A DNA stretch of 64,000 bases from Methylococcus sp. EFPC2 (GTDB lineage Bacteria > Pseudomonadota > Gammaproteobacteria > Methylococcales > Methylococcaceae): positions 2,852,001 to 2,916,000 of the forward strand of contig NZ_CP070491.1 in NCBI RefSeq assembly GCF_016925495.1, in the 5' to 3' direction. Positions 8,445 through 18,379 of this stretch are shown in pieces. Below the pieces are notes generated by a model. The model was given only the letters and a program-made list of their open reading frames with translations, was not told the DNA's origin and did no database searches. Numbering within the stretch: the first letter of the stretch is position 1; each line of letters opens with the position of its first letter. A program made the position numbers and the translations under genes.

Positions 8445-9635
8445 ATGCCTACTGCAAAATCCCAACGCCTTGTCCGCCTGAAGTCCCGCCGCAAGCTTTG
8501 GCTGGATGTCCACCTGTGGCTGGGACTTATCGCCGGGGTTCCCCTGCTGATCTTCGGCATCACCGGCAGCATCCTGGTATTTCAGCAGGAGATCGACGAA
8601 TGGCTGAATCCGCACCTGCTCACCGTAGAAGCCAGACCGGAAGGCTATCGGCCGCTGGATGAGCTAATCGACGCCGGAATCGCGGCCCTGCCGGGAGCCA
8701 GCCTGACCTTCGCCGCTTATCCGCGCAATGAAACGGCCGCCCTGAGGCTGCGCTTCAACCGGAAAATCCCGGACGCCCCGGCGACGGAGAACCGGGAGGT
8801 CGCCGTCGATCCCTACACCGCGCGAGTCATCGGCCAGCGCCTGATGGGACGTTCCGACAGTCCGTTCCCGAAGACCTTCATCGGTTTCATCTTCGAGCTG
8901 CATTATGCGTTTTTCCTGGGCGAAACGGTGGGGTATGCCTGCACCGGCATCCTCGGCGCCTCACTCATCATCTCGGTATTGAGCGGCCTGATCGTCTGGT
9001 GGCCCCTGACCGGGAAATGGCGGCAGGCGCTCACCCTCAAGCGCAGGGCCAGCGCGGAGCGCCTCAACTTCGATCTGCACAAGACGTCCGGTTTCTACAC
9101 CACCCTCGTCATGTTGCCGGTGCTGTTCTCCGGCATCTACATGAATCTGCCCCAATACGTGGTGCCCGTGATCGAGCTGTTCTCGCCGGTGACCTACCGC
9201 TACTGGTTCCAGTCCACCCCGCTTCCGAACGCGGAGCCCATCACCCTGGGGCAGGCCGTGAACATAGCGGACCAACGCTACCCATCCGGCCGTCCCGACT
9301 GGATCTACGGCGCACCGGAAGCGACCCGCACCTACACCGTCTGCAAGCACGACGTGAACGAGCCGGGCAGCTTGCTCCATCGCCGCTGTGTGGTGATGGA
9401 CCGCTACAGCGGAAAAATCCTCGACATCGACGATCCGTCCCTCGGCACGGCGGGCGAGGTGTTCACCCACTGGCAATGGCCGCTGCATTCCGGGCAGGCT
9501 TTCGGCATGAGCGGACGCATCCTGGTGTTCGTCACCGGACTGGCCTGTCCGCTGCTCTTTGTCACCGGCCTGATACGCTGGCTGCAGAAACGAAGGGCGC
9601 GCGCCCTTCGGCCCCGCGCGGCGGCTCGCGCATAA
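8445..9635 (+). CDS. PepSY-associated TM helix protein (1)
   Basis: 396 residues, starting 7 bp after the receptor stop, so very likely cotranscribed. The family layout is clear: a basic N-terminus, first membrane helix with LGLIAGVPLLIFGITGSILVFQQEID, a periplasmic PepSY part (VDPYTARVIGQR), helices near 150-190 with SVLSGLIVWWPLTGKWRQ, LHKTSGFYTTLVMLPVLFSGIYMNLP, a second PepSY part, then WQWPLHSGQAFG and a last helix before KRRARA. Related inner-membrane proteins such as FoxB and PiuB take part in iron-siderophore use, probably by reducing or releasing the metal with bound haem. That role is inferred here from family and neighbours. Confidence 0.92.
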   Translation: MPTAKSQRLVRLKSRRKLWLDVHLWLGLIAGVPLLIFGITGSILVFQQEIDEWLNPHLLTVEARPEGYRPLDELIDAGIAALPGASLTFAAYPRNETAALRLRFNRKIPDAPATENREVAVDPYTARVIGQRLMGRSDSPFPKTFIGFIFELHYAFFLGETVGYACTGILGASLIISVLSGLIVWWPLTGKWRQALTLKRRASAERLNFDLHKTSGFYTTLVMLPVLFSGIYMNLPQYVVPVIELFSPVTYRYWFQSTPLPNAEPITLGQAVNIADQRYPSGRPDWIYGAPEATRTYTVCKHDVNEPGSLLHRRCVVMDRYSGKILDIDDPSLGTAGEVFTHWQWPLHSGQAFGMSGRILVFVTGLACPLLFVTGLIRWLQKRRARALRPRAAARA

Positions 9636-9785
9636 TCATTCGCCGCCAGCGCGTGGCTTTATCCCACCCGACCGCGCTACTTGCCGCCGGTTTTCCATTC
9701 GGGGTAGCGCGGGTAGCGCGATAACGTTCTTGTACTAGGCTTCGCCGGGTACTGCGATCGTTTCGAATACTATAAGGATATTTCC

Positions 9786-12194
9786 ATGAAATTCTCCCGC
9801 ATGAAAATAGGCCTACGCCTGTCCATTGGTTTCGGTACCGTTTTGCTACTCATGCTGGCAATAGGCCTAACGGGAATGTGGTCGAGCCACAAAATAGCCG
9901 CATCCGCACAACGGGTCGTTGATGTCGACAGCGGAATCCTGGACAAGGCCTTGCGGATCCAGATCAGCGTACTCAATCTGCGCCGCTTCGAAAAAGATAT
10001 GTTCATCAACCTAGGCTCGCAGAAGGATTATGAAAAGTATGTGCTTCAATGGCACACGGCGCGCAAGGAAGTGCAAGGGCATATCGAATCTCTGAAACCC
10101 TTGCTGGAGAATGCGGATCAGAAAGCCAATCTCGATCATATATCCGCCGACCTGGCCATTTATGATGGCGGTATTCAGAGTATATCCGCGCTGATCGGCG
10201 AGAATAAAATCACCACCACCCAGGACGCCAATACGGCCATGGTCCCCTATAAAGAGGCCGTGCGCAGGGTCGACCAATACGTCGCAGCGCTCAGCGAGTT
10301 CGCTGGCGCGCAAATGCAGTTATCCAAGGCCGGCGTACAGAGTTTGATTTTCACGGTCAACGTGCAGACCATTCTCTTGCTGCTGGCCGGCATGGCATTC
10401 GCGCTGCATCAAGCTTACAAACACGTCCGCAGCATTACCGCGCCGTTGGCTCACGCCCACGAAGTATCGAGAAAAATGGCCGGCGGAGACTTCAACTTCA
10501 CCATACAGGTCCACGGCGAAGACGAAATCAGCGAATTGCTGGTGGCAATCGCGGGGGTGCAAACCACGCTGCGCAACCTCATCGGCGACTTTAACGCCCT
10601 TTCGCGGGCGGCGCTGCGCGGGGAGTTGGCCACCCGCGCGGAAGTCGCCCGGCATCCGGGGGAGTTCCGGCAAATCGTGGCCGGGGTGAACGATACCCTG
10701 GACGCGGTGACGGGCCCCCTGCATCGGGCAGCCGAATATGTCCACCGGATCGCCCGCGGCGATCTGCCGGCAAAGATAACCGAGGACTACCCCGGCGAGT
10801 TCAATGCAATCAAAGACAACCTGAATCTGGCCATCCATAACATCGACGCCTTAATAAGCGATACCGACGGGTTGGTAAAAGCCGCGGTAGAGGGGAAGCT
10901 CAATATCCGCGCCGACGGGTCCAGGCATCATGGCGGCTTCCGCAAGATCGTCCAAGGGATCAACGACACCCTGGATGCCGTGATCGGCCCTCTGGGGGTG
11001 GCCGCGGAGTACGTCAACCGTATCGCGCACGGTGATTTGCCGCCCAAGATCAAGGAACAGTACCGGGGCGACTTCAACGCGATCAAGGACAACCTCAACC
11101 TGGCGATAGACAATATCAGCGCCCTGGCGGAAGACACCGACCTGCTGGTGTCGTCCGCCGCCGCTGGCAAGTTGGATACGCGGGCCGATGCATCCAGGCA
11201 TCGGGGGGCCTACCGGGAAATCGTACGGGGGATCAACGAAACGCTGGACGATATCGTCGGGCCGCTCGAACTGGTGGAGCGGGTATTGGCAGCCTTGGCC
11301 AAAGGGGACCTCAGCGAACGGATAGACGCCCGCTTCACGGGCACCTTTGCCACCTTATGCGAGGACGCCAACCTCACGGTCGACAACTTGGCGCAGAGCG
11401 TGCTCATGATCAAGGAAGCGACCGATGCCATCAACACGGCCTCCAAGGAAATCGCATCGGGCAACTCGGACTTGTCGCACCGCACGGAACTGCAGGCCTC
11501 CAGCCTGGAGGAAACGGCTTCCAGTATGGAAGAACTGTCGTCGGCGGTGAAGCAAAACGCCGAAAACGCCAAGCGGGCCAATCAGATGGCGGAGGCCGCC
11601 TCCGAGGTGGCCACCAGGGGCGGGGCGGCGGTGCAGCGCGTGGTTGGCACCATGAACGAGATCAACACCAGCGCCCGGAAGATCGTCGATATCATCAGCG
11701 TGATCGACGGCATCGCCTTCCAAACCAATATTCTTGCGCTCAACGCGGCCGTGGAAGCGGCCCGGGCCGGCGAACAAGGCCGGGGTTTCGCCGTAGTGGC
11801 GGGCGAAGTTCGTAACCTGGCGCAACGCTCCGCATCGGCGGCCAGGGAAATCAAGTCGCTGATCGTGGATTCGGTCGAAAAAGTGGAGAACGGCACCTCG
11901 CTGGTGGAAGAAGCCGGCCGCACCATGGATGAGATCGTCACGTCGGTGGAACGCGTCACCGGCATCATGGCGGACATTACCGCCGCGTCCATCGAGCAGA
12001 GCAGCGGCATCGAGCAGGTGAATAAAGCCATCATCCAGATGGACGAAGTGACCCAGCAGAATGCGGCCTTGGTGGAGCAAGCGGCAGCGGCGGCGGAGTC
12101 CTTGGAAGAACAAGCCGCCAATCTCGCGGTCATGATGTCGCGCTTCCGGCTGGCCGGCCGAGGACTCGTCGCCGTCGGTATGTCGTACAACTAG
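9786..12194 (+). CDS. Methyl-accepting chemotaxis protein with repeated HAMP-like modules
   Basis: 802 residues. TM1 is about 13-32 and TM2 about 187-210, enclosing a helical periplasmic sensor of roughly 155 residues. After TM2 come several HAMP-like units in tandem, seen as repeats such as GDLPAKI...[19 protein letters not shown]...[12 protein letters not shown] and GDLSERI, a poly-HAMP arrangement. The signalling hairpin is unmistakable: [22 protein letters not shown] followed by [19 protein letters not shown]. No CheR-docking pentapeptide is present at the C-terminus. An AAGGATAT site precedes the ATG. It sits between two iron-uptake cassettes, but no che genes are nearby, and a link to metal sensing would be speculation. 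Confidence 0.95.
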   Translation: MKFSRMKIGLRLSIGFGTVLLLMLAIGLTGMWSSHKIAASAQRVVDVDSGILDKALRIQISVLNLRRFEKDMFINLGSQKDYEKYVLQWHTARKEVQGHIESLKPLLENADQKANLDHISADLAIYDGGIQSISALIGENKITTTQDANTAMVPYKEAVRRVDQYVAALSEFAGAQMQLSKAGVQSLIFTVNVQTILLLLAGMAFALHQAYKHVRSITAPLAHAHEVSRKMAGGDFNFTIQVHGEDEISELLVAIAGVQTTLRNLIGDFNALSRAALRGELATRAEVARHPGEFRQIVAGVNDTLDAVTGPLHRAAEYVHRIARGDLPAKITEDYPGEFNAIKDNLNLAIHNIDALISDTDGLVKAAVEGKLNIRADGSRHHGGFRKIVQGINDTLDAVIGPLGVAAEYVNRIAHGDLPPKIKEQYRGDFNAIKDNLNLAIDNISALAEDTDLLVSSAAAGKLDTRADASRHRGAYREIVRGINETLDDIVGPLELVERVLAALAKGDLSERIDARFTGTFATLCEDANLTVDNLAQSVLMIKEATDAINTASKEIASGNSDLSHRTELQASSLEETASSMEELSSAVKQNAENAKRANQMAEAASEVATRGGAAVQRVVGTMNEINTSARKIVDIISVIDGIAFQTNILALNAAVEAARAGEQGRGFAVVAGEVRNLAQRSASAAREIKSLIVDSVEKVENGTSLVEEAGRTMDEIVTSVERVTGIMADITAASIEQSSGIEQVNKAIIQMDEVTQQNAALVEQAAAAAESLEEQAANLAVMMSRFRLAGRGLVAVGMSYN

Positions 12195-12533
12195 CCTCAC
12201 GGGCTATCGGCAAGCCGCCCGATTCGCTCGTCGGCGTGCTGGGCAAATCTTTCCGGGCTTTGGCGCGGGCGGCGTATCAGGACACCGCTCCGGCCGATCG
12301 GCGGTTTACGGCGGGCAAATTCCGCACGGCACGCCATGCCACGGGGTGTGGCATATGCCCCATGGCCTCCCCAAAAAATCGGATAACCGCTTTCCAGCCT
12401 TGTCGTAAGCAGCCGTATTTCAAGGACTTTTACCATCTGGCACCTGCCTTGCTAAAACTTGCCTCGGAACCGTTTCGGGAGCAGGTTTTTCATGAGTACA
12501 GGAGCAGGCAAGCCGGGTGGGGGACCTTAACGC
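12195..12533. other. Intergenic stretch before fecI of cassette 2
   Basis: About 340 bases with no convincing gene. A perfect 7-bp inverted repeat (ATGCCAC at 12336-12342, GTGGCAT at 12348-12354) lacks a T-run and is at best a weak terminator. I find no good copy of the CGTCT promoter motif here, so fecI of this cassette may have a housekeeping promoter. Confidence 0.35.
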
Positions 12534-13046
12534 GTGGAATCGCAGGATGAAGGGACTACGCTCGCCGACTGGTTTCGCGCTCATCGCCAGGAACTGGTGT
12601 CTTTTCTGGCGCTACGCCTGCGCTGCCGGGACACCGCCGGGGACCTGGCGCAGGAGACCTATCTGAGGCTGTATCAATACGGCGAGGCGACCATCGCCAA
12701 TCCGGGCGCCTTCGCCTTCCGGGTGGCTGCCAACCTGGTGGTGGACCATCAGCGCAAGCAGGCGGTACGCGCGCGTTTCGAAACGGATGAGCTCCCTGTC
12801 GAAGAGATGGAATGCGTGCCGGCGGGTGCTGCGACCCCCGAACAAATCCTGTCTCATCGGGAGCGACTGGACTTGCTGCAGGAGGCCCTGGCGGAGCTCC
12901 CCGTGGATTGCCGCACGGCTTTCTATTTGAACCGGGTCCAGGGCCGTTCCCATGCCGACATCGCCCGGCACCTGGCGATTTCCGAATCCATGGTGGCGCG
13001 GCATCTGGCGCGCGCCATGCGGCACTGCAAACAACGACTGGACTAA
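12534..13046 (+). CDS. fecI: FecI-family ECF sigma factor, cassette 2
   Basis: 170 residues with a GTG start (MESQDEG...); the upstream GGGGGA at 12519-12524 is a weak, rather distant ribosome binding site. Region 2 includes DTAGDLAQETYLRLYQY and AFRVAANLVVDHQRKQAVRARF. Region 4 includes LPVDCRTAFYLNRVQGRSHADIAR and HLAISESMVARHLARAMRHC. It differs from the cassette 1 factor by more than half of its residues by eye, so the two are paralogues and not a recent duplication. Its partners are the fecR and TonB receptor that follow. Confidence 0.94.
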   Translation: MESQDEGTTLADWFRAHRQELVSFLALRLRCRDTAGDLAQETYLRLYQYGEATIANPGAFAFRVAANLVVDHQRKQAVRARFETDELPVEEMECVPAGAATPEQILSHRERLDLLQEALAELPVDCRTAFYLNRVQGRSHADIARHLAISESMVARHLARAMRHCKQRLD

Positions 13047-13072
13047 ACGCCTGGCCAGGCCTCTGCCACCGG

Positions 13073-13098
13073 TGTAAGTTTGCCCGCTCCGGACGTCT
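13073..13098 (+). promoter_or_regulatory. Putative FecI-type promoter before fecR (cassette 2)
   Basis: GGTGTAA lies just upstream and GTTTGCCCGCTCCGGACGTCT occupies the core, ending 87 bp before the chosen fecR start. It matches the other island sites at GTTT, CCGCT and CGTCT, and shares the extended CGTCTTA with the sites before the fecR of cassette 3 and the third PepSY gene. Confidence 0.5.
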
Positions 13099-13185
13099 TA
13101 CTTGATATGCTCCCCATTATATTGTGGCGATAACCGTGCCCGCCCCCACGCCCAGCCTACTGGCCACGCCCCCCGGCGGACCGCC

Positions 13186-14235
13186 ATGAACGACGACGCC
13201 CGGCTGTTTCCGCCCGCCTCCTCCTATCCATCGGCTGGTGCATACACCGGCCCCGGTGCGGAGAGGGATGCGACGGCAGCCCCCCTGAGCGATCAAGCGA
13301 TCGACTGGGTGGTTGTGGCGCATTCCGGCCAGGCGAACGAGGATGACCGCCGACGCCTGGCTGCCTGGAAAATGCAGAGTCCGGAGCACCGGCAAGCGTA
13401 CGACGAAGCCTTGCGGCTATGGGCCGACATGGGGGAAGCGCTGGACGACTCGGCGCCCGCGATCCCCCCAAGACGACCCGTGGACATGGATAGACACGCC
13501 GCCATGCGCCGGCGCAGACCCGCCGCGCTGGCGGCCGCCGCGGCCATTTTGCTCGCCGTGATCGGTGGACTGCTGCATGGGCTGCATTACACCGATCCGC
13601 TGCTCAGCGATTACTACACCCGCACGGGCGAGCGGCGCGAGCTGAACCTTGCCGACGGCAGCCGTATCGTGCTGGACACCGAGACCGCCATCGACGTCGG
13701 CTTCGACCAGAGCGGGCGGCGTATCCGCCTGCTGCACGGCCGCGCACGCTTCCAGGTAGCCGCCGATCCCGCGCGGCCATTCGAGGTGACGGCCGGAGCC
13801 GGCGTGACGCGAGCCTTGGGTACCGTGTTCGACGTCCGGCAGGAGAACGGTCGCGTCCGGGTCACGGTGCAGGAACACGCCGTCGCCGTCAGGGCGAAAG
13901 CGCGGCCCGACCTGCCGGCCAGAGTGGAGGCCGGACAACAATTGAGCTATTCCGACAGCGGAGAAATCGAGCGCGCCGTTCCTGTCGACCTGAGCGTAGC
14001 GACTGCCTGGCAACGGCACAAACTGATATTCCGCGAACGCCCGCTGGCCGAAGTGGTGGGTGAATTGAACCGCTATCGCAAAGACAAGGTTCTCCTGGTC
14101 GGCCCGGCTCTCAATCAAATACGCGTGACCGGCGTGTTCCCGCTCGATGACGGGGACGATGCGCTGCAAACCGTCACTTCGACCTTGAGCTTGCAGTTGA
14201 CCCGAATCGGCCCGTTAGCCTTGTTGCATCGTTGA
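13186..14235 (+). CDS. fecR: FecR-family anti-sigma regulator, cassette 2
   Basis: The ATG at 13186 (MNDDARLF) is preferred; an upstream TTG at 13102 would place the start on top of the putative promoter. 349 residues. The N-terminal DUF4880 part is AIDWVVVAHSGQANEDDRRRLAAWKMQSPEHRQAYDEAL. A membrane helix follows near 116-136 (AALAAAAAILLAVIGGLL), then the FecR domain (GERRELNLADGSRIVLDTETAI, IRLLHGRARFQV) and a C-terminal STN-like domain ending in LQLTRIGPLALLHR. It should link the receptor downstream to the FecI upstream. Confidence 0.94.
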   Translation: MNDDARLFPPASSYPSAGAYTGPGAERDATAAPLSDQAIDWVVVAHSGQANEDDRRRLAAWKMQSPEHRQAYDEALRLWADMGEALDDSAPAIPPRRPVDMDRHAAMRRRRPAALAAAAAILLAVIGGLLHGLHYTDPLLSDYYTRTGERRELNLADGSRIVLDTETAIDVGFDQSGRRIRLLHGRARFQVAADPARPFEVTAGAGVTRALGTVFDVRQENGRVRVTVQEHAVAVRAKARPDLPARVEAGQQLSYSDSGEIERAVPVDLSVATAWQRHKLIFRERPLAEVVGELNRYRKDKVLLVGPALNQIRVTGVFPLDDGDDALQTVTSTLSLQLTRIGPLALLHR

Positions 14236-14282
14236 TCGGGCACGGTTTGCGCAAGCCGAGGTAAAAAAATTCGCCTCGACGG

Positions 14283-14308
14283 TGCAAGAATTCGCTTCCG
14301 GCTCGTCA
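14283..14308 (+). promoter_or_regulatory. Weak FecI-type promoter candidate before TonB receptor 2
   Basis: TGCAAGAATTCGCTTCC followed by GGCTCGTCA at the same spacing as the other sites. It keeps CGTC but not the final T, and it lies 38 bp before the receptor ATG. Its position in the fecR-receptor gap is what makes it plausible. Confidence 0.3.
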
Positions 14309-14346
14309 GTACTCAGTGATTGGACAAAACAACACCGAGGAAACTG

Positions 14347-16764
14347 ATGAAACCCACCCCGATCTTCGCTCCGTTGCTTCTCGCCGTCTCGGTCGCACTG
14401 CCAGCCGCCTCCGTCTCCGCCGAACAGGCGCTCGCCGCCTACGATATTCCCGCCCAGCCCCTGGCCGGCGCGCTGACGGCCTTCGCCGACCAGGCCAACA
14501 TCAAGCTGATGTTCGAATCGGCACTGACTCGGGGACTCAGAACCAGAGGTGTCAGCGGCAAACTATCCCGCGATGCCGCACTGAACCAGTTGCTGGAAGG
14601 TACCGGACTCGGCTATCGCTACACGGGAGATGAAACGGTGACGCTGGAGCGCGCCACCGTTCCGCGGCTGCAACCCAACAAGGCGGAGCCGCCTGCCCTG
14701 CCGACAGTAAAGGTCACCGGCAAAGTGGCTTATGACCCGACCGATCCGTTCAATCGAGACTACGCGGCCGCCAAAGCGAGCAGCGTGACCAAAACCGAAA
14801 CGCCACTGATAGAAACCCCGTTCTCGGTCCAGGTGATCGACAAAGCCGTTGTGAACGATCAACAGGGGGTACGCATCAGCGACGCGTTGCGCAATGTGAG
14901 CGGCTATTTCAATACCAGCAGCGGCATCCACTACGACCACGCGTTCTTGCGCGGATTTCAGGTGGGCAGCCGGATGTATATCGACGGCTTCCGTGACCAG
15001 GCTCAATCCCGCTCGCTGGCGAATCTCGACCGTATCGAGGTGATCAAGGGTCCGGCGGCCGCTCTTTATGGTCGCCTGGCGCCCGGCGGGCTGATCAACC
15101 ATGTCACCAAGCGCCCGTTGACCACACCCTATTATTCGATTCAGCAGCAATTCGGTTCTTACGACTTATACCGCACTCAGGTCGATGCGACCGGTCCGTT
15201 AACGAACGACGGAGCGTTGGCGTATCGAATCAATATGGAGTATCTGGATACCAACTCCTTTGTTGACTACCTGCACAACCAACGCGCAACCGTCGCCCCC
15301 TCATTGACCTGGAGAATATCGGACCGCACGCAGCTCGACCTGGATTTTCGATATAACGAAACTCAGGGAGCGCCGAATTTTGGCATCCCTGCGGTGGCTA
15401 AGCGACCGGCCAGTGTGCCCATCAGCCGGTATATCGGAGAGCCTACCGACAACGATGACTCCACGCTTTATTTCGGCGGGATCGGTTTGCTGCACAAGTT
15501 TTCGGACGACTGGAAACTGGAAGCCAAATTTGGCTACAACCATTCCGAGCAGCTTTTCAGGGATACGGGTATCGACACTTTCGATGAAAACACGGGTAAT
15601 GCCGAGATGGGTTATTACAGCTCGGATTATCGGGAATACAGTTACCAGGGACTGCTGAAACTGACCGGTAAATTCTCGTGGTGGGAAACTCACCACACCC
15701 TGGTTACGGGATGGGATTACTACAAGCGATCCGGCTCGGAGAATGCGTACTATCTGGCCAAAAGCATGGGTACCATGACGTTTCCGGCCGATCTGAATAT
15801 TTACCGTCCGGTCTACGGATTGCCCGGGGTCAATATGGCCTTGGAAACACCCAATTCGCCCTGGTTTGCCAGCGAAACCTGGTACGGCTTCTACGTTCAA
15901 GACGATATGAAGTTTCTGGACGACTGGCACCTGCTTTTCGGAACCCGTTTCGACCAGGCCAATTCCGTGACGTCAACCTCGCCGAACTGGGTAAACCCCA
16001 TAAAGACCAACGACGCCGAATTCAGTCCCAGGGTCGGCTTGCTGTACCAGCCGGTTCGCTGGCTTTCCCTGTATGCCAACTATGTCAAAGCCTTTAACGG
16101 CGCCAACACCGCCAAACTAGCGCCCGGCGAAAAGAATACGCCCGAGCATTCCGAATCCTACGAAGCCGGAATAAAGGGGGAATGGTGGGATGGCGGGCTC
16201 ACGGCCAACCTGGCTTATTACGAACTGACTAAAACGAACATACCCATCACCCATCCTGACCCGTCGATGGCCAGTCAGCGCTACAACCTGCTGGCCGGCG
16301 AAGCCAAAAGCAAGGGCGTGGAGTTCGACGTTACCGGTAAACTCACCGAAAGCTGGAGCGTGATCGGTACCTATACCTACACCGACACCCAGTTCATACG
16401 CGCCAATCAGAATATTCAGGGCCACCAATTCGCCGGCGTGCCCGTTCATGCCGGAACGCTCTGGTCGCGCCATGAATTCGGCGGTCTTGGCTTGCCGGGC
16501 CTTTGGTCGGGTGCGGGCGTATTTGTCGCCGGGCAGCGCGAGGGCGATAACGCCAACAGTTTCCAGTTGCCGGGCTTTGTCCGGGTCGACGCCGCGCTGG
16601 GGTATTCCTTGAACGTCGGCCCATCGAAAGTGAGCCTGCAGTTCAACGTGAATAACCTGCTCGATAAGCAGTATTACGCCAGTTCGGGATCTAGCGGCTC
16701 ACGAACCGGTGTTCTGCCCGGATCTCCCAGGACATTCATGGGTTCGGTCCGCGTCGAATTCTGA
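14347..16764 (+). CDS. TonB-dependent siderophore receptor with STN domain (2)
   Basis: 805 residues from the ATG at 14347 with a signal peptide ending near VSA-EQA (residue 25). STN domain about 28-102 (LAAYDIPAQPLAGALTAFADQ...). TonB-box-like PTVKVTG near 119-125. The plug has ETPFSVQVIDKAVV, HAFLRGFQVGSRMYIDGF and IEVIKGPAAALYGRLAPGGLIN, the pattern of the siderophore-receptor family (FhuE, FpvA, FoxA type). The barrel ends RTFMGSVRVEF, with terminal Phe. It probably imports a ferric hydroxamate or mixed-ligand siderophore and signals through cassette 2. A perfect 7-bp inverted repeat at 16781-16800 follows the stop but has no T-run. Confidence 0.95.
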   Translation: MKPTPIFAPLLLAVSVALPAASVSAEQALAAYDIPAQPLAGALTAFADQANIKLMFESALTRGLRTRGVSGKLSRDAALNQLLEGTGLGYRYTGDETVTLERATVPRLQPNKAEPPALPTVKVTGKVAYDPTDPFNRDYAAAKASSVTKTETPLIETPFSVQVIDKAVVNDQQGVRISDALRNVSGYFNTSSGIHYDHAFLRGFQVGSRMYIDGFRDQAQSRSLANLDRIEVIKGPAAALYGRLAPGGLINHVTKRPLTTPYYSIQQQFGSYDLYRTQVDATGPLTNDGALAYRINMEYLDTNSFVDYLHNQRATVAPSLTWRISDRTQLDLDFRYNETQGAPNFGIPAVAKRPASVPISRYIGEPTDNDDSTLYFGGIGLLHKFSDDWKLEAKFGYNHSEQLFRDTGIDTFDENTGNAEMGYYSSDYREYSYQGLLKLTGKFSWWETHHTLVTGWDYYKRSGSENAYYLAKSMGTMTFPADLNIYRPVYGLPGVNMALETPNSPWFASETWYGFYVQDDMKFLDDWHLLFGTRFDQANSVTSTSPNWVNPIKTNDAEFSPRVGLLYQPVRWLSLYANYVKAFNGANTAKLAPGEKNTPEHSESYEAGIKGEWWDGGLTANLAYYELTKTNIPITHPDPSMASQRYNLLAGEAKSKGVEFDVTGKLTESWSVIGTYTYTDTQFIRANQNIQGHQFAGVPVHAGTLWSRHEFGGLGLPGLWSGAGVFVAGQREGDNANSFQLPGFVRVDAALGYSLNVGPSKVSLQFNVNNLLDKQYYASSGSSGSRTGVLPGSPRTFMGSVRVEF

Positions 16765-17015
16765 TCGCCGACTTATTAACCCGGGGCAGGGATGCCCCGG
16801 CGCGGCGACAGGCTTTGGCCCGAAATACCATAAGAATATTTACGGGCCTGATTAATAGGGTCGGTTTCTTGTGCGCCGCAACCCGCCGAACGGCACGGGA
16901 GTAAACACCGTAACTTTCGGTGGGTTACGTCGCACGCACGGCCCGATGAAAGCTTTAAGCCTTGCAACGATGCCCGCCTGACTCACACGACCCACTGACC
17001 GAATAGCGAGCGACC

Positions 17016-18206
17016 ATGTCCATAGCATTTCCTCGCAGGAAGCACCGGAAATCCCTGCGCAAACTCTGGCTCAAAACCCATTTGTACATCGCCCTGACGG
17101 TGGGACTGTTTTTCGCCGTTCTGGGCGTCACCGGCGCGGTGAACGTTTTCTATTACGAACTGGGCGAATTGGGCCTACCCGCCGTGCCGGCCGATCCGCA
17201 ACGGCAGCCGCGTGCGCTGGACGAGATCCTGCAGACCGTGAACGCCGCCCACCCGCAACGGACCGGCGGTTGGTTCATGCTACTGCCGGGCCAGCAAGGC
17301 GATTACATCTGGGTGGAATATCCCAAGCCGGAAGAAACCAGGGACGAGTTGTTCGCGCCGCTGGAAATACTGGTCGATCCCTACAGCGGCGAAATCGTCG
17401 AGCAACATTTCTGGGGGCACACCTGGCTGAGCCTGATCTACGAACTGCACGCCGATCTGATGATGGGTAAGGTCGGTGTGGAGATCGGCAAACGGGGCTT
17501 CGACATCGTCTGCGCTTTCGGAATCTTTCTGTTCATCTCTTGCCTGTCCGGACTTTATCTGTGGTGGCCGCGATGGGCGACGCTGACCACGTCGCTGACG
17601 GTCAAACTGGGCGCGGGGCGGCAACGCTTCTATTTCGATTTGCACCGGGCCGCGGGCTTTTATGCCGCGGCGATACTGCTGCCCATTGCGTTCACGGGCT
17701 TTTCCTTCGCCTACAACGATTATGTCAAGACGGCGGTCGGCTGGTTTTCCGCTGTCCAAGCCGATCATCTGAAAGATCCCAAACTCAAATCCGTCCCGTT
17801 CGACTCGGCTCAGCCGATCCCGATCGCGCGGGCGGTGCAAATCGCCGATGAGGTCTTTCCCGGCGCGGAGTTGCGCGAGATCGGCACGCCCGACGGCCGG
17901 GAAGGCGTCTATACGGTCGCGAAACGGCAGGCGGGCGAAGCCAACCGCATACGGCCCCGCAGCAAGGTCTGGATCGATCAATACAGCGGCCGGGTTCTGG
18001 CCGTGCAGGACCCCTATCTCTTTACGCCGGGCGAGACTTTCATGAATCTGCTGTGGCCCTTGCACGACGGCCAGGCGTTCGGCCTCGCCGGACGGATAGT
18101 GTGGTGCGCGACCGGTGTGGCACCGGCGGTACTCTATGTGACGGGCCTACTCCGCTGGCTGCAGAAGCGGAGGCCGGCAACCCGATCCGGGATATCGGCC
18201 GGATAA
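17016..18206 (+). CDS. PepSY-associated TM helix protein (2)
   Basis: 396 residues. It differs from the other two in its N-terminal part (THLYIALTVGLFFAVLGVTGAVNVFYYELGE) and has LSGLYLWWPRW where the others have WWPLTGKW. Other family marks are VDPYSGEIVEQHFWG, the helix pair around FDLHRAAGFYAAAILLPIAFTGF, VWIDQYSGRVLAVQDP, LLWPLHDGQAFGLAG and a final helix before LQKRRP. Several histidines in or near helices could bind haem. It lies 251 bp after receptor 2, in the same direction, and probably works with it in releasing iron in the periplasm or inner membrane. Confidence 0.9.
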   Translation: MSIAFPRRKHRKSLRKLWLKTHLYIALTVGLFFAVLGVTGAVNVFYYELGELGLPAVPADPQRQPRALDEILQTVNAAHPQRTGGWFMLLPGQQGDYIWVEYPKPEETRDELFAPLEILVDPYSGEIVEQHFWGHTWLSLIYELHADLMMGKVGVEIGKRGFDIVCAFGIFLFISCLSGLYLWWPRWATLTTSLTVKLGAGRQRFYFDLHRAAGFYAAAILLPIAFTGFSFAYNDYVKTAVGWFSAVQADHLKDPKLKSVPFDSAQPIPIARAVQIADEVFPGAELREIGTPDGREGVYTVAKRQAGEANRIRPRSKVWIDQYSGRVLAVQDPYLFTPGETFMNLLWPLHDGQAFGLAGRIVWCATGVAPAVLYVTGLLRWLQKRRPATRSGISAG

Positions 18207-18312
18207 AGCCAACACGCCGGGCGCTGTGGGATATGCCGTAGCGGCCGGCGGGGTGCTCGGTCTGGCTGGAGTTCTAGTCTCCGTTTTCGCAGCGGCGTCG
18301 ACAATGCGCAGG

Positions 18313-18338
18313 GGGGAGTTTGGGCCGCTCGAACGTCT
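18313..18338 (+). promoter_or_regulatory. Putative FecI-type promoter before PepSY gene 3
   Basis: GGGGAGTTTGGGCCGCT followed by CGAACGTCT, then TACGGG. The last nine bases are identical to those of the two cassette 1 sites. It ends 41 bp before the ATG at 18380, and it suggests this PepSY gene is controlled by one of the FecI factors independently of the gene before it. Confidence 0.5.
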
Positions 18339-18379
18339 TACGGGATGAGGCTTGGAAATTTTATACGGAGGCGAAGCGC

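Noticed and set aside
16781-16800. Inverted repeat CCGGGGC/GCCCCGG after TonB receptor 2 as terminator
   Set aside because: The 7-bp stem is perfect but there is no T-run on either strand, so I did not list it as a terminator.
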